From the NCBI GenBank assembly GCA_964017065.1, contig OZ024790.1, positions 6,499,422 to 6,563,421 of the forward strand: 64,000 bases of DNA, in the 5' to 3' direction. Position 1 is the stretch's first letter; every line of letters begins with the position of its first letter. Made by a program: the position numbers and the translations under genes. This document shows positions 56,901 through 64,000 of the stretch, piece after piece. This stretch comes from Haliclona indistincta (taxonomy: Eukaryota > Porifera > Demospongiae > Haplosclerida > Chalinidae). The notes beneath the pieces are model-generated. The model saw nothing but the letters and a program-made list of their open reading frames with translations, had not been told where the DNA came from and did no database searches.

Positions 56901-57463
56901 CAGCGTTGGATAGCATCAATGTCCTGTTGAACGGCATGAAAATCATTAGGAGAAGAGATGGATTTATAGAGCATGAGATCATCTGCGTACAGGGAGGATG
57001 CAGAGGTAGAAATAGAAGTAACTCCATCGACATAGATTAAAAACAATAAAGGCCCAATTACCGAACCCTGAGGAACACCGGAAAGTACCAATGCATCACC
57101 AGAAGTTTCTTCTCGTTGCATTGTTAATCGTGCGTGTTTTCATGTTGCCAGTCGTCACCGAAAAATAAACTTTGCTGACAGACAGCACATAGATAAAGTT
57201 CCACTACGCTATTGTTTTGTTATAGTATTTTTTTCTGCTGTCGAAACAAAGCTCGCTATAGCTACTTTGCTTTGACAACCGGAGGTGTGTCAGGAATTAC
57301 TTACACCGCCCTACATTACAAGGACTAACATGCAGATGATCATGCACTATAGGCTAGATTATAGGTGAACAGGAATTACAGGTTGGAAAAGAAGACTTAC
57401 CTCTTGCAATTGTAACAGAAACCGAGAAAATAAGAAGGAGACAAAGTGATGAAACTGACGCCA
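41903..57463 (-). CDS. Ig-FN3 transmembrane protein of a different family (3' end not found)
   Basis: Exons read on the minus strand: signal 57401-57463 (MASVSSLCLLLIFSVSVTIA), Ig 46766-47074, FN3 46465-46716, 43808-43896, 42231-42429, 42152-42175, TM 41903-42051, with a good donor after KTKRDIN so at least one more exon lies to the left. The first two exons join in frame (IARVVLHQYGIVCGG). The Ig has ATVECTA, LQWKIND and SVQCSNG. The FN3 exon shows VNWTSPPSSGVCCDRYHV. Exons at 43.8 and 42.3 kb are N-glycosylated ectodomain of unclear fold. Helix: VFIGFLSFLTF onward to IVVIVIILLCII. The first intron is about 10.3 kb and holds the BEL/Pao and LINE insertions. Its head-to-head start with R7 is 131 bp apart. 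Linkage of exon 1 to the rest across 10 kb is inferred from frame and orientation. Confidence 0.6.
42430..43807. other. Intron, nothing recognised
   Basis: Intron of the minus-strand Ig-FN3 gene between exons 43808-43896 and 42231-42429. No repeat family known from this window was matched. Confidence 0.4.
44110..44840. mobile_element. Foldback MITE in an intron
   Basis: 44130-44370 and 44548-44830 are inverted copies: for example gcctacagcagcattgag against the complement near 44640, gttttataaagtcagag against ctctgactttataaaac, and taccatggaagta against tacttccatggta. The central ~175 bp is unpaired. Different sequence from the CAAG family. Confidence 0.65.
45122..45840 (+). mobile_element. 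ATGCCTCGGTGG repeat, copy 1
   Basis: Begins attatgcctcggtgggcgg with a short internal palindrome (ccacgaggcata) and ends ccaccgaggcatctgcacct...gcttcatta, so the termini share atgcctcggtgg in inverted orientation. About 700 bp, closely matching 59562-60268. Non-coding. Confidence 0.7.
45921..46110. mobile_element. Fragment of the TTAA-flanked MITE family
   Basis: gcaactaattaatattcac, ctatggtcagtgtttctgg and agtatagcaagtgcgtc correspond to the right part of the MITE at 27990-28169 in reverse. Only one end is present. Confidence 0.6.
46278..46316 (-). repeat. ATGCCTCGGTGG terminus, inverted
   Basis: Reverse complement of the 45122-45160 end. With copy 1 it brackets 45122-46316 as a 1.2-kb unit with inverted ends, which could have moved as one element. 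Confidence 0.6.
47139..47410 (+). mobile_element. ATGCCTCGGTGG repeat, degenerate partial copy
   Basis: Starts tatgcctcggtgggcaga and remains alignable through the gttatgg..tgatttgcttacct segment also in copies 1 and 3; the 3' end is missing. Confidence 0.6.
49277..49281. other. Target-site duplication (left) of BEL/Pao element
   Basis: GTCAC, repeated at 55364-55368. Copies A and B have the site once. Confidence 0.85.
49282..49433 (+). repeat. 5' LTR of BEL/Pao element
   Basis: 152 bp from tattcggac to gatagtaaa; same length and sequence as 55212-55363. Confidence 0.92.
49434..49451 (+). other. Primer-binding site of BEL/Pao element
   Basis: tggtccttcgaaccgga immediately follows the 5' LTR; complementary to the 3' end of a tRNA not determined here. 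Shared with the pol-less element in L4. Confidence 0.75.
49450..55149 (+). CDS. BEL/Pao gag-pol polyprotein
   Basis: 1899 codons, open throughout. Domains in order: charged gag N terminus; gag core around residues 125-310 (KLEIHPFDGNVTKWITFWDSF, typical of the DUF1759 region); zinc knuckles about 335-400 (CYCQEPHPSRMC, CFNCLKRGHISRQC); aspartic protease about 475-620 (IVFDSGSQRSYIT, with DSG); reverse transcriptase about 760-930 (VADIEKAFLMV, FGVSSSPFLLN, catalytic YVDDV); RNase H/Pao region about 1000-1240 (GFSDASLKAYAAVVY, YTDSTVALYW); integrase zinc finger (HERVMHCGVKATL, CVVCKR) and core about 1470-1640 (THTGVDFAGPLY, MVSDNGKTFKG, WWGGLFERLIKSVK); then a GDVVVV...FWKLGRV module. The C terminus has about seven 12-residue repeats of the DAHDPSE type. 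The start codon overlaps the end of the primer site region, leaving almost no leader; an upstream start is not available in frame. Confidence 0.93.
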   Translation: MSEPLSKKKRMRGGHRTSLKKLVQQVTDAVYDHAGGDPTKNRRLAQLKISVEDKLATLKNLDSEILDGLTENTDVSEDAIAEEVEQADAIKELAYGAIVAIDEIYKPEATVSLPSPSTVHTVDVKLPKLEIHPFDGNVTKWITFWDSFESAVDSNTRLSDIDKFNYLRSLLEKSAADAIAGLTLTAANYKEAVAILKKRFGNEQRIIDKHLETLMHLDAVTSQSNVQGLRKLYDLVESQVRGLKSLGINSDTYSSLISPVIIRKVPLELQLILSREVGDGGWKFDLLLTRLQEEITARERLGTIVSHNTAKPANPLPTGMALLNSNQEPSTCCYCQEPHPSRMCETVASVEARRAFIRENGRCFNCLKRGHISRQCKSTTRCQQCHGRHHTSICGKNVEPVGQIPAATPLSAAPRHTPSQNQPTGPTRLPQPAMNPAAPPFDPPKSTSLWIAGSQAVLLQTAHALVHNPDDPCRSRHARIVFDSGSQRSYITNQLKEELSLYPRGEQSMSILTFGAREEISQLCEIVDLCFTLNDGRTRQFTLYAVPNICEPLTCQPIAFCQENFEHLSGLSLADTTDECDRLEIDILLGSDYYWTLLTGEVRRGPSGPVGVQTELGWVLSGPVGTPTQEHNKTTLFTHTLHVENLARTTELKVLDQLKSFWELESFGINSCERSVLDSFQNEISFVDGRYEVSLPWKNPDQTIPDNYQLCLRRLWGLLYRLRRKPEVLREYDSIIQTQTKSGIVEDVTELSQEYTGRIHYLAHHAVVRHEKKTTKVHIVYDASARSSGPSLNDCLHVGPKFDQKIFDILLRFRTHSVALVADIEKAFLMVAVKREDRDVLRFLWTDDLESDEPQPLEFRFTRVVFGVSSSPFLLNATIRHHLENSNADRALVMKLVKSFYVDDVITGAENEASTLQLYRSSKEIMRSGGFNLRKFRSNSSLVQRQIDADEVLVQNNHSYVEKSDETSRETTLADGHGMTSGETKVLGVSWDPTSDDLILDLSDLATEVPSLQPTKRYVVSFVGKFYDPLGLLAPVVVRFKIFLQELSTAKIDWDELLTGDLLMRWQRMASTLFCCSQIVQIPRRYSTCAQEIRSCRLCGFSDASLKAYAAVVYLRIESETGVQVSFVASKTRVSPLKQQSIPRLELLATLLLARLLSNVTQALKDELHLLDPRCYTDSTVALYWIVGEEKVWKPFVQNRVNEIRALLPPNQWSHCPGKENPADLPSRGLSVQELKESSLWWRGPSWLKDEVDISANITMPEDCLVEMKHNKIEVVHGLLTTVDSPSIDKVMNCEDFSSLRHLLAITAHVIKFGQIVQQKAILHDTDYKNQAETLWIGASQQTLKSDKNFPQWKRQFVLFQDNASLWRCRGRLQNSDAPISTIHPILLNKNHHLTTLLIRRAHERVMHCGVKATLTELRSRFWIVRGRSTVRKILSQCVVCKRLEGKSYRTPIAPPLPSFRVVESHPFTHTGVDFAGPLYIGSLNNKAWICLYTCCVTRAVHLELVSDLSTETFIRCMKRFTSRRGLPTRMVSDNGKTFKGAAKEIRSIFTHQDVQNHTSSLGIKWEFNLPKAPWWGGLFERLIKSVKRCLRKIIGQARLNYDEMTTALVEVEAVLNSRPLTYVTTDDMDEPLTPSHLLTGHRILSLPDNPKLNEEEEDEEFNLIERKQLTRRARHLNRTLNTFWTRWRQEYLLELREAHRYHPGSPNVVPIKVGDVVVVHSSEQPRAFWKLGRVVELVRGRDGQIRGAKLRVSGKGRQATTLHRPIQRLFPLETSETEARDPSEPVVSAPSETDAHEPSEADAHDPSEADAHDPSETDARDPSETDARDLSETDARDPSGTESPNLSGAGTHDLSSIEGVDQPIQSDIMNNSPILRRPSRIAAQVARDRLLAQTLMDN
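54790..54980 (+). repeat. 36-bp tandem repeats in gag-pol C terminus
   Basis: Repeats with core gatccctctgaaactgatgc encode the acidic DAxDPSE units; in frame and without indels. Confidence 0.85.
55212..55363 (+). repeat. 3' LTR of BEL/Pao element
   Basis: Identical to the 5' LTR over 152 bp; followed by GTCAC. Confidence 0.92.
55565..56040. other. Intronic DNA between copy C and LINE, nothing recognised
   Basis: AT-rich. A short segment near 55733-55775 (gtgtttcctatccccgt) is inverted relative to one near 47515-47550, possibly an old repeat. Confidence 0.35.
56041..57130 (-). mobile_element. 5'-truncated LINE, reverse orientation, frame broken
   Basis: Poly(T) at 56041-56061 is the poly(A) tail of a minus-strand element. 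Two overlapping frames encode reverse transcriptase: 57121-56639 has VPQGSVIGPLLFLIYVDGV and LYADDLMLYKS (YADD), 56745-56164 has the thumb-like SRLEYANQVWSPY and a C-terminal region ending at 56164. Near 56640-56697 a ~40-bp tandem duplication (attagctgaatagaacct twice) shifts the frame between them. The 5' end is lost near the palm, so it is inactive. A relative, but not a close copy, of the LINE at 7.4 kb. Confidence 0.82.
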
Positions 57464-57594
57464 TTTTGAGTATTCGACTCCCACATAAAGAGTTATTTTC
57501 AAATTAATTTTGTGACCGTTGACCCCTATGAATCTCGGCCGATCGCGTAAAATGTTCTATTGAAAGTCGTTGTAGTAAGCACTGTACGTTGCTA
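57464..57594. promoter_or_regulatory. Bidirectional intergenic region
   Basis: 131 bp separates the start codon of the minus-strand Ig-FN3 gene from that of R7. A shared promoter is the simplest reading. No CACCC-like box is present. Confidence 0.5.
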
Positions 57595-59546
57595 ATGAAA
57601 ATTATTAAAATGGCTGTTGTGACAGTCGTCTTGCTCGTCTGTACATTGAGTTGTTGCTTCAACATACTATTAAGTAAGTTAATATCTCTTTTGGTGAGCA
57701 TGATTGACTATTGACTCTAGCTGCAGGGCAAGTATCCGATTGCATTGTACTCCATCCTATCAACCCAGCAGATAATGGATCAGTCTGTCCTGGACAAGAC
57801 GTCACTCTTAACTGCACTATTGTTAGATCAGTGAATAATGTGCAGGGTGTGGTGCAGCCAACATTGGGCTTGACCTACAGAGAAACTTCAACTACCCGCA
57901 GTGATGGAACTACATCTGGACCCTATAATCCCAGCATCTTTACTGCTACATTTATTACTGGAAACCACATAGTGATGTCAATTGTCACAATATTGAGTGT
58001 TCCATTGTCTCATCACAACAGTGAGATAAAATGTCAAACCGCAATAGCAACTGAGTCTAGAAGGATCAGTGTAGCAGGTGCAATTAATGACCATGTATGC
58101 ATGTAGACTACCAATAAATCTATTATTTTTTAGGAGCAATAAACTCTCCATCAAATCTGAATATCAGCAAGCCACCAGTATCACTAACATGGCTAGCTCC
58201 TCCTAATGGACCTACAGACTGTGTCTTCAACTACACTATCAATATCACTAACTACAGTAGCTCTAGCTCGTGCTACAGTACTAGCAACACTGAGTCACTG
58301 ATACTGACTGATGACCTGATCACTCGTGGACACAACTACTCATTTGCTGTGGCTGTTACTGACAGTACAGGACAACATGGACCATGGAGTGATCAACTCA
58401 CAGTCACATATGATGGTATGGATGTATTTATCTGTTTCATTTTATAATAATCTGCTTCTAACTGTAGTTCCTGGTAGTGTAGGCTTCATGGCTCAGGTAC
58501 AACTAACATACATTATTGTGACATGGCAGGTATAAATACTGAATACAAAATTCATTGCAGTATTAATTTTGTTTTATTCCAGTCTCCTCCACTGATAGCT
58601 GGTTTCCCAGTCCTTCACTATGTAATGTGTTATAATACCAGTGATAACAGCACACTGATACACACACACAAGTGAACTCTTCTATGACTAGCTACACAGT
58701 GTCTGGTGTACCAGGAGTAACCTACTATATTACAGTGTTTGCTGTCAATGCTCTGGGACAAGGACTTATCAATGGATATACTATAGTGAATGGTGAGTTT
58801 ATGATTAATAATATAATGTACCGCATTTATTCATCTGTCTCTCTTTGCAAGTGTTCATCATTGTGACATCAACAACTGTAACAACTAATACTCAGTTATT
58901 TGATACTATTGCAAGCTCTTCTATCATCATTGCTTCCCCTGCTCAAAATAGCATAACCAGCACAGGTTAGTAAATACCATCAATTTTTGTTACATGTTTA
59001 CATTTTTGAGTCCGAATTTAAAAATAAGCACATTTAAACACAAAATAAAATGTTAGTTTATATGCACATTGACTCATGCATCATGTATGCTCATACATGT
59101 GCTGAGTAATGTTATGTATCTGTTATGTGCTACTGTAGGTATCGTACAAGTAAACATGACTAATGGAGTAGAACTGACACCAAGCATTACTATCATATCT
59201 GCATCAATTGGCGGAATCATGGTCATAGTGGTCATCGTACTCTTCTTGATGGTATCAACTGTTATATATTTTACACTTGTGAAAGGTATTGTATTTTATG
59301 CTGATGAAACTAAAATTAATGTTATGTTGTAATGTTAATTTTGTGATAGGAAAGAAAAAGAGGAGGGCTACTGGTGCTAGTGCCGATTACAGAGACAAAG
59401 GAGTGACTGAGCTAGATACAGTGATCTATGACACACCTTATGCTGTCCGTAGAGAACACACCATCACTACTCAAGACAACGTAGCTTATGGAGGGACAAT
59501 ACCACTCAAACACAATGAGGCTTATCAACAAGTGCACATTAAGTGA
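57595..59546 (+). pseudogene. Ig-FN3-FN3 receptor R7, outlying paralogue (2-bp frameshift)
   Basis: Exons: signal 57595-57673 (MKIIKMAVVTVVLLVC), Ig 57721-58077, FN3a 58134-58415, FN3b1 58468-58529, FN3b2 58583-58792, stalk 58852-58965, TM 59139-59285, tail 59350-59546. It is the only unit whose membrane helix (IIVSASI-like SASIGGIMVIVVIVLFLMVS) and tail are on separate exons and whose helix sequence differs. The Ig is the SDGTTSG class. FN3a is the same as in the array 17 kb away. Tail: YRDKGVTELDTVIYDTPYA, AYGGTIPL, EAYQQVHIK. One additional AC in acacacacaca near 58668 shifts FN3b2 and produces a stop. Possibly closest to the ancestral gene form. Confidence 0.78.
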
Positions 59547-59561
59547 CAAGATGTCTATAAT

Positions 59562-60268
59562 TATGCCTCGGTGGGCGGAGCCACGAGGCATACAGTAGTC
59601 GTGGTGTGTGTGTGTATCTGTCCGTTGCCGGCATAGCGCATCGCACGCTAAAAACTAATCGCTGATATCAGCAATACAGGTAGAAATCGCTATTTGCTCG
59701 GAACTGTATTGATAAATTGTTGGTTCTAAAGCTCCGTTCGTGAGTTATGGCATGAGATGCTTACCTCGATGGCTGTTCCCGGCTATCTGGACTCCTCTAA
59801 AGACAAAACAGTTTACAGCTGACTGCCTTACAGCTAGTAAGTTCGTTTGTACTACAAAACAGCTTGATAGGTCCAGCGAAATTCTCTCGAAGGCCTACAG
59901 CTCGAGCTTGAGCTCGCCGGCTTGAGCTACAGTAGTTGCTGATGATCTAGAGTTCTCCGTAGACAAAACTATCCACAGTTGACTGCCTAGAAGCTGATAA
60001 GTCACAGGATAGCAGCGTATTTCTTGTGTAAGCAAGCTATGGACGCTATCTCGCTCGTGTACACCTGTATGTGCTGTGCCGTGCTCTGCACTCGAATTGA
60101 ACTTTATAGACACGCCCAGTTGAATTAGTGGTCAGCACTGATTGGCTTCTGATTGCATAACTATTATAGATTGCTGTACAGAAAGGTATAACAGCTGCAG
60201 TTTGTTGCTGTGTATGTGAAATGGTTATTCCACCGAGGCATCTGCACCTTTGGTGCTTCATTATGCAT
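59562..60268 (+). mobile_element. ATGCCTCGGTGG repeat, copy 3
   Basis: Full-length relative of 45122-45840, directly after the R7 stop codon. Shares both ends and interior segments such as gacacgcccagttgaatta. Non-coding. Confidence 0.7.
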
Positions 60269-61842
60269 GTTGGACTTATGTATTATGAATTGTGCTTGTA
60301 ACTGTAGCAGTGGTTAAGGGTGCTCTGCCACCGCCCACGCAAATACCAATGGTGGTTGCTAAGGACTAAAGCTCAGCTAAAGCAATAGTTATGCCAAAGA
60401 GAATCGCTACAATGATTGCTGTAAAAGGCAATCTTTTTACGGCAACCGTCAAATACTTCATCGGACTGCATCCTCCAAACACTTCACAACTGTCAATATC
60501 ATTACCGAGCGGCAATGATAGCGATAATTTTATACCATCCTCTTCAGTTAATTACATTTTCCCTTCATACAACATTTCATACACTCACTACCCGGAATTA
60601 TGCTGTGCTGTTCAGTATACCAGGAGAGCATAATAATGAGATAACAAAGTACTTCATTATACGCTCCTGAGTATGCCTAATCACTGCTATACACTGGTAT
60701 TATATGTACTGTATTTCTTACAGTCTATATTACTGTGCATGCGGTCCATCAGTTCAGTCCAGTCTTTTTCAGTTGATCGATGATCATTTCAACCAGCTTC
60801 CATCAGTTATATACACATGCTGCATATTCAAATAATTGTGTCTTCAAATTATTGAATTGTGTCTACAGCTACATGCGTGTTTTCTGTTTTGTGTATGCAT
60901 ATTAAGTTGTTTACTCTCTCTCGTCAGTTGATCATTCCACAGCTAATGATGGAACGAAACTGCATCAAAAATTGCTCCTAAATATTCTCAGAATACGTCT
61001 CATCACAGCTACTATTACCATAGCTGTTTACTGTTCACTACATTGTATGTTGTTGATGATGCATTCTTCTTCGTACTAAATCATAACCTCGTATTGTTTG
61101 TCCTTCAATACTTTCAGTATACATGTCAGCACGGCTATATCAAGGCTGTATAATAGTTGTTTGTTGTGTACTCTCTCTCTCGTTGGTTGATTATTCCACT
61201 GGTCATGGAGGAACAATAGCTCAGCTGTGCTATTTTAATTATGACATTATTATTCATCAAGAATAATGATAACATTCATTAGTTAGATCTACTATTATTT
61301 AGTCTATATACAGATAAGTGTTCAAAAGGATATATAAATAATTATGATATGTATTGTGTTATCAATGTTGTGCTCTGGTGGGGACTATTGTCATGTGACG
61401 GATACCAGTAGAGTCTCTAATAGAACACAACCAGTGGGTGAAGGTGTACTGCACGCTAGTGTGCACGTGTGCCATATAGAATGAATACACCCACTATTGT
61501 TCAAAAATGCTATTTGTATACACAGATAAGGCATTAATTTTGATAATGAAGAAGTTCAATCTGTAGTGATGTCATACAACTTTCATTAATTAGATGTGTT
61601 TTTGCACTGTTTTTGTTACCATTAACGCACAAAGAATGATTCGAACATTCAATAATTTTGTTTGTTCAACAGAATGTTCGATAGATCACTTTGTACATCA
61701 GTTCGTCCCACCCTGCTATTTACGCATAAATAATATTATTATTCATGACTACCAGTTATGGGTTTGGTAAGTGCTGTTCTGAAAAATAATCACCGACCAG
61801 TTGTCACCGACTAATTATAATTATCAACAATTATAAGGACTA
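60269..61842. other. Intergenic, no gene recognised
   Basis: AT-rich. Two similar stretches occur at about 60915-60960 and 61165-61215 (actctctctcgt...ttgat.attccac), a possible direct repeat. The start at ~60306 (ttaagggtgctctgcc) recalls the end of the TTAA MITE family. Confidence 0.4.
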
Positions 61843-62670
61843 TTAGGGAGGCAAGGTAGTGCCTCCCTATAAACGAGAAAACAAGATGGCGGCTTCATAC
61901 AATGTATTAGCGTTCAAATGCTGATATTTCGTCTGGTGATGAATTTTATACGTCCAAAGACACTTAGATCTGCTCTCTGGCGTTGCCCCATCTTACAGTA
62001 GCAAGGAGATTGCTCGAAATTGTTACTAAAGTGACGAACCTGGAAACGGTGAATAGAGTTTTGTCATCTTCGTTGTCTTCTTTCTTCAGCGCGCCTAGCG
62101 CCTCTAGTTACGCGAGCAGTGCCGAGACCAAAACACCCACGAACATTCGAGAAATTCTCCTGGCAGGTGCCTTTTGAACTTTGTCTTTAGCGAAACGGCG
62201 ATATAAATTCCGCGATTTCTCGATCGTGATCCATTGTCAGCTAAGTCATAGATAACAAGAAAATTAAGAGATTTCTAACGAAATCAAAAGGACGTAGGGA
62301 TAAAGAATTCTGCTACTGGTCCACAATGTAAACCAACAAGGAGCAAGCATAGAATGGTTACACGATTGACTTGCTAACAGACCATAGATCCCTACATCAG
62401 TGGCTGTACATAACATTTTGACAATGCAATAATTTGTCACCAGCTAACTTCAATTCGATGCACGTCAGGCAGGTGTCAGTCAATAGCAACTACCAGAACT
62501 GCTGTAGTCAGCCACTGATGTAGGGATCTATGGCCATGGTCTGTTAGCAAGTCCGGCAATCGTGTTACCATTCCATGCTTGCTCCTTGTTGGTTTACATT
62601 GTAAACCAGTAGCAGAATTCTTTATCCCAACATCCTTTTGATTTCGTTAGAAATCTTTTTATTTTCTTGT
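61843..62670 (-). mobile_element. Foldback/hairpin repeat, copy D, reversed and rearranged
   Basis: Minus-strand hairpin end (ttagggaggc...gcctccct) at 61843, followed by the complement of the gtagccgccatcttg, aagaaagaag and cgatcgagaaatcgc segments, then the CAAG palindrome 62250-62670. The ~560-bp middle section is missing, and the spacer after the palindrome (62671-62800) is in plus orientation, so an inversion or recombination within the palindrome is likely. Confidence 0.7.
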
Positions 62671-62814
62671 TTGTGTCCTTTTTTCTTTTTCAGTGAGTTT
62701 CAAATTTTGGGTGCAGTTCAAATTCGGCAAGATAATGTATCTCTTTGTTTCCACCATTGGTTTGGTTTGCTTTTGTTGATAATTGTTTTTTAACTTGGTC
62801 ACCCTCTGATTTAA

Positions 62815-63395
62815 CCCTTTAACCCCTATTGTCGCCATCTGGCGACATACATACTTCAGACACCATAACTTTATCAAAAAGTGTTAAAATAATATTATTC
62901 CAAAATTAAGCTAAATTGAACAATACAAATAACCGTAAAAAATCCAGTGGTTTTTGGCGCGCCCTGCGGTAAATGTTATGGCGCCGGCATTTCTATAGCT
63001 TCAGTGCAAATTTCACAACATTTCAGGATAAAAAATGGCTGCCAAGAAAATTTGGACATTTTATGGCTTCAGGATGCTCGGAAACACACATTTTTGCGCA
63101 TTCTCTATGAACTGGGCTACATTTTTCACTCACCAAAACCACTGCTATTTGTATGTACTTTTCAGTAGCCAGCCCCAAAGTACTAACTTTGAGCAAAATG
63201 TGACGAGATCGCTTCACTTCCGAAGTGGGAGGAGCATCTTCACCGACTTTAGTGTGGGCAATTGCGGCTACTCACTGGCGAAAAAGGACGCAAATTTGAG
63301 ACCAGTAGCACAAAAGACACATGAGATATTAACGAGAGAATTTGTCAGCATTTACGAGGTTAAAATTCTAGTAAGATAATTTAGTAATTAAAGGG
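62815..63395. mobile_element. piggyBac-type MITE
   Basis: TTAA-CCCTTTAACCCC at the left (62811 on) and AATTAAAGGG-TTAA at the right (to 63399): inverted CCCTTT termini with TTAA duplications, as in piggyBac-derived elements. Interior has no transposase-like frame. Confidence 0.7.
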
Positions 63396-63491
63396 TTAAA
63401 CTGTCCCCCGCTGCACTGCACAAGAGGGGGTACGACAAGCTAATTTAATATGACGTATTGCTGACATACGACACGCCCACTACAATGAATG

Positions 63492-64000
63492 TTAGGCTTT
63501 GGAATGTATGCAGGATAGTTTAACAGTTTGCCATCGCGCTATAGTATATGATATCGAGCTCAAGTGTGCATTGTTTACACTCCAGGTCAAGGCAAGTAAT
63601 ATTCCAGAACAATCTACTGAAAATAGCTGAAACGAGTTTTCTACTGTTACAGTGATTGGACAACGTTTGTGCGTATTGCAGCCAGAGTTTGTGCGCCACA
63701 GTCGCAATTTCTTTACATTATCAACCGAATGATTCTCAAGAATGATAGCGATGCTGTTTTGATCACGTTGGTGCTTTCTTGGGTGAATATTTTTGCCAAC
63801 CAATTCTCCATCTTCATCTCTCTGTACTGCAAAAACTAAAAGAGGTAAGGGTGGGGTAAGGTAGCTTAAACGAAAGCTCTTGGGTAGTAGTATCCATTCC
63901 GCAACACACTTACCGTTGAAATTGTCCTCTAAAGACGAAGCTGACCAGGAAAGTCGCAATGTATTTTGATTTACCCTACGAGCATCAACGTCAGCATTAC
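63492..64000 (-). CDS. FN3-like exons of a gene extending beyond the right edge
   Basis: Exon 63915-64000 (runs off the window) reads NADVDARRVNQNTLRLSWSA and ends with a donor after DNFNG, resembling the start of an FN3 domain. After a ~90-bp intron the next block begins after tttttgcag near 63827 (QRDEDGELVGKNIHPRKH) and is open to a stop at 63492-63494, with KKLRLWRTNSGCNTHKRCP; part of it may be intron. Same strand as the Ig-FN3 gene at 41.9-57.5 kb. The family is not recognised. Confidence 0.4.
   Translation of the reverse strand, partial: NADVDARRVNQNTLRLSWSASSLEDNFNGKCVAEWILLPKSFRLSYLTPPLPLLVFAVQRDEDGELVGKNIHPRKHQRDQNSIAIILENHSVDNVKKLRLWRTNSGCNTHKRCPITVTVENSFQLFSVDCSGILLALTWSVNNAHLSSISYTIARWQTVKLSCIHSKA

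Noticed and set aside
62947..63379. Open frames in the piggyBac-type MITE
   Set aside because: Short, overlapping on both strands, no transposase motif.
1..64000. tRNA and rRNA genes
   Set aside because: No cloverleaf-like or rRNA-like segment was recognised by eye; a covariance-model scan was not possible.

Overview
The window is AT-rich eukaryotic (metazoan) DNA: genes are split by short GT-AG introns of roughly 50-400 bp, coding exons encode Ig, FN3 and transmembrane modules, and animal-type LINE and BEL/Pao retroelements are present. Compact tandem Ig/FN3 receptor genes with short introns fit a demosponge such as Amphimedon, but that assignment is an inference. There is one nominal 200-bp assembly gap (28287-28486).

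The dominant content is a two-armed inverted array of single-pass receptor genes. Units L1 to L6 run leftward on the minus strand from 25.9 kb to the window edge. Units R0 to R6 run rightward on the plus strand from 28.6 to 40.8 kb. An outlying paralogue, R7, lies at 57.6-59.5 kb. A complete unit has a 40-nt signal-peptide exon, one Ig exon, one FN3 exon (FN3a), a second FN3 domain split over two exons (FN3b1, FN3b2), one or two stalk exons, and a last exon with the membrane helix and a short tyrosine-rich tail. The FN3a exon and the last ~35 tail residues are almost identical between units, while Ig domains and stalks vary. L1, R2 and R5 look intact; L4 is intact except for a retroelement in an exon; L2, L3, L5, L6, R3, R4, R6 and R7 carry visible lesions; R0 and R1p are tail-only modules. 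The axis (26.1-27.7 kb) holds an inverted duplication of the last exon of an unrelated multi-pass membrane protein.

At 300-8702 an 8.4-kb block interrupts the FN3a exon of L6. It contains two further receptor genes (V-type Ig domain, one membrane helix, tail with ITIM-like tyrosines) and a decayed third copy, bounded by two same-orientation copies of a foldback/hairpin repeat. That repeat family (copies A to E) starts CAAG with a large palindrome, ends with a hairpin plus TAA, and inserts between A and T with no target duplication. Copy B is split by a truncated LINE and copy C by a complete BEL/Pao element (49282-55363) with identical LTRs and an open 1899-codon gag-pol frame. A second, pol-less BEL-type element (12563-17922) interrupts L4 and is itself split by copy E.

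From 41.9 to 57.5 kb a different minus-strand Ig-FN3-TM gene contains most of the transposons in a ~10-kb first intron; its first exon is head-to-head with R7, 131 bp apart. The right end (59.5-64 kb) holds MITEs, one rearranged foldback copy, and exons of a further FN3-like gene entering from the right.

Overall this reads as a candidate innate or self-recognition receptor complex in a self-incompatible-type or immune-type arrangement: duplicated ectodomains, shared signalling tails, gene conversion-like homogenisation, many pseudogenes, and transposons that moved or broke members. Function is inferred, not shown.
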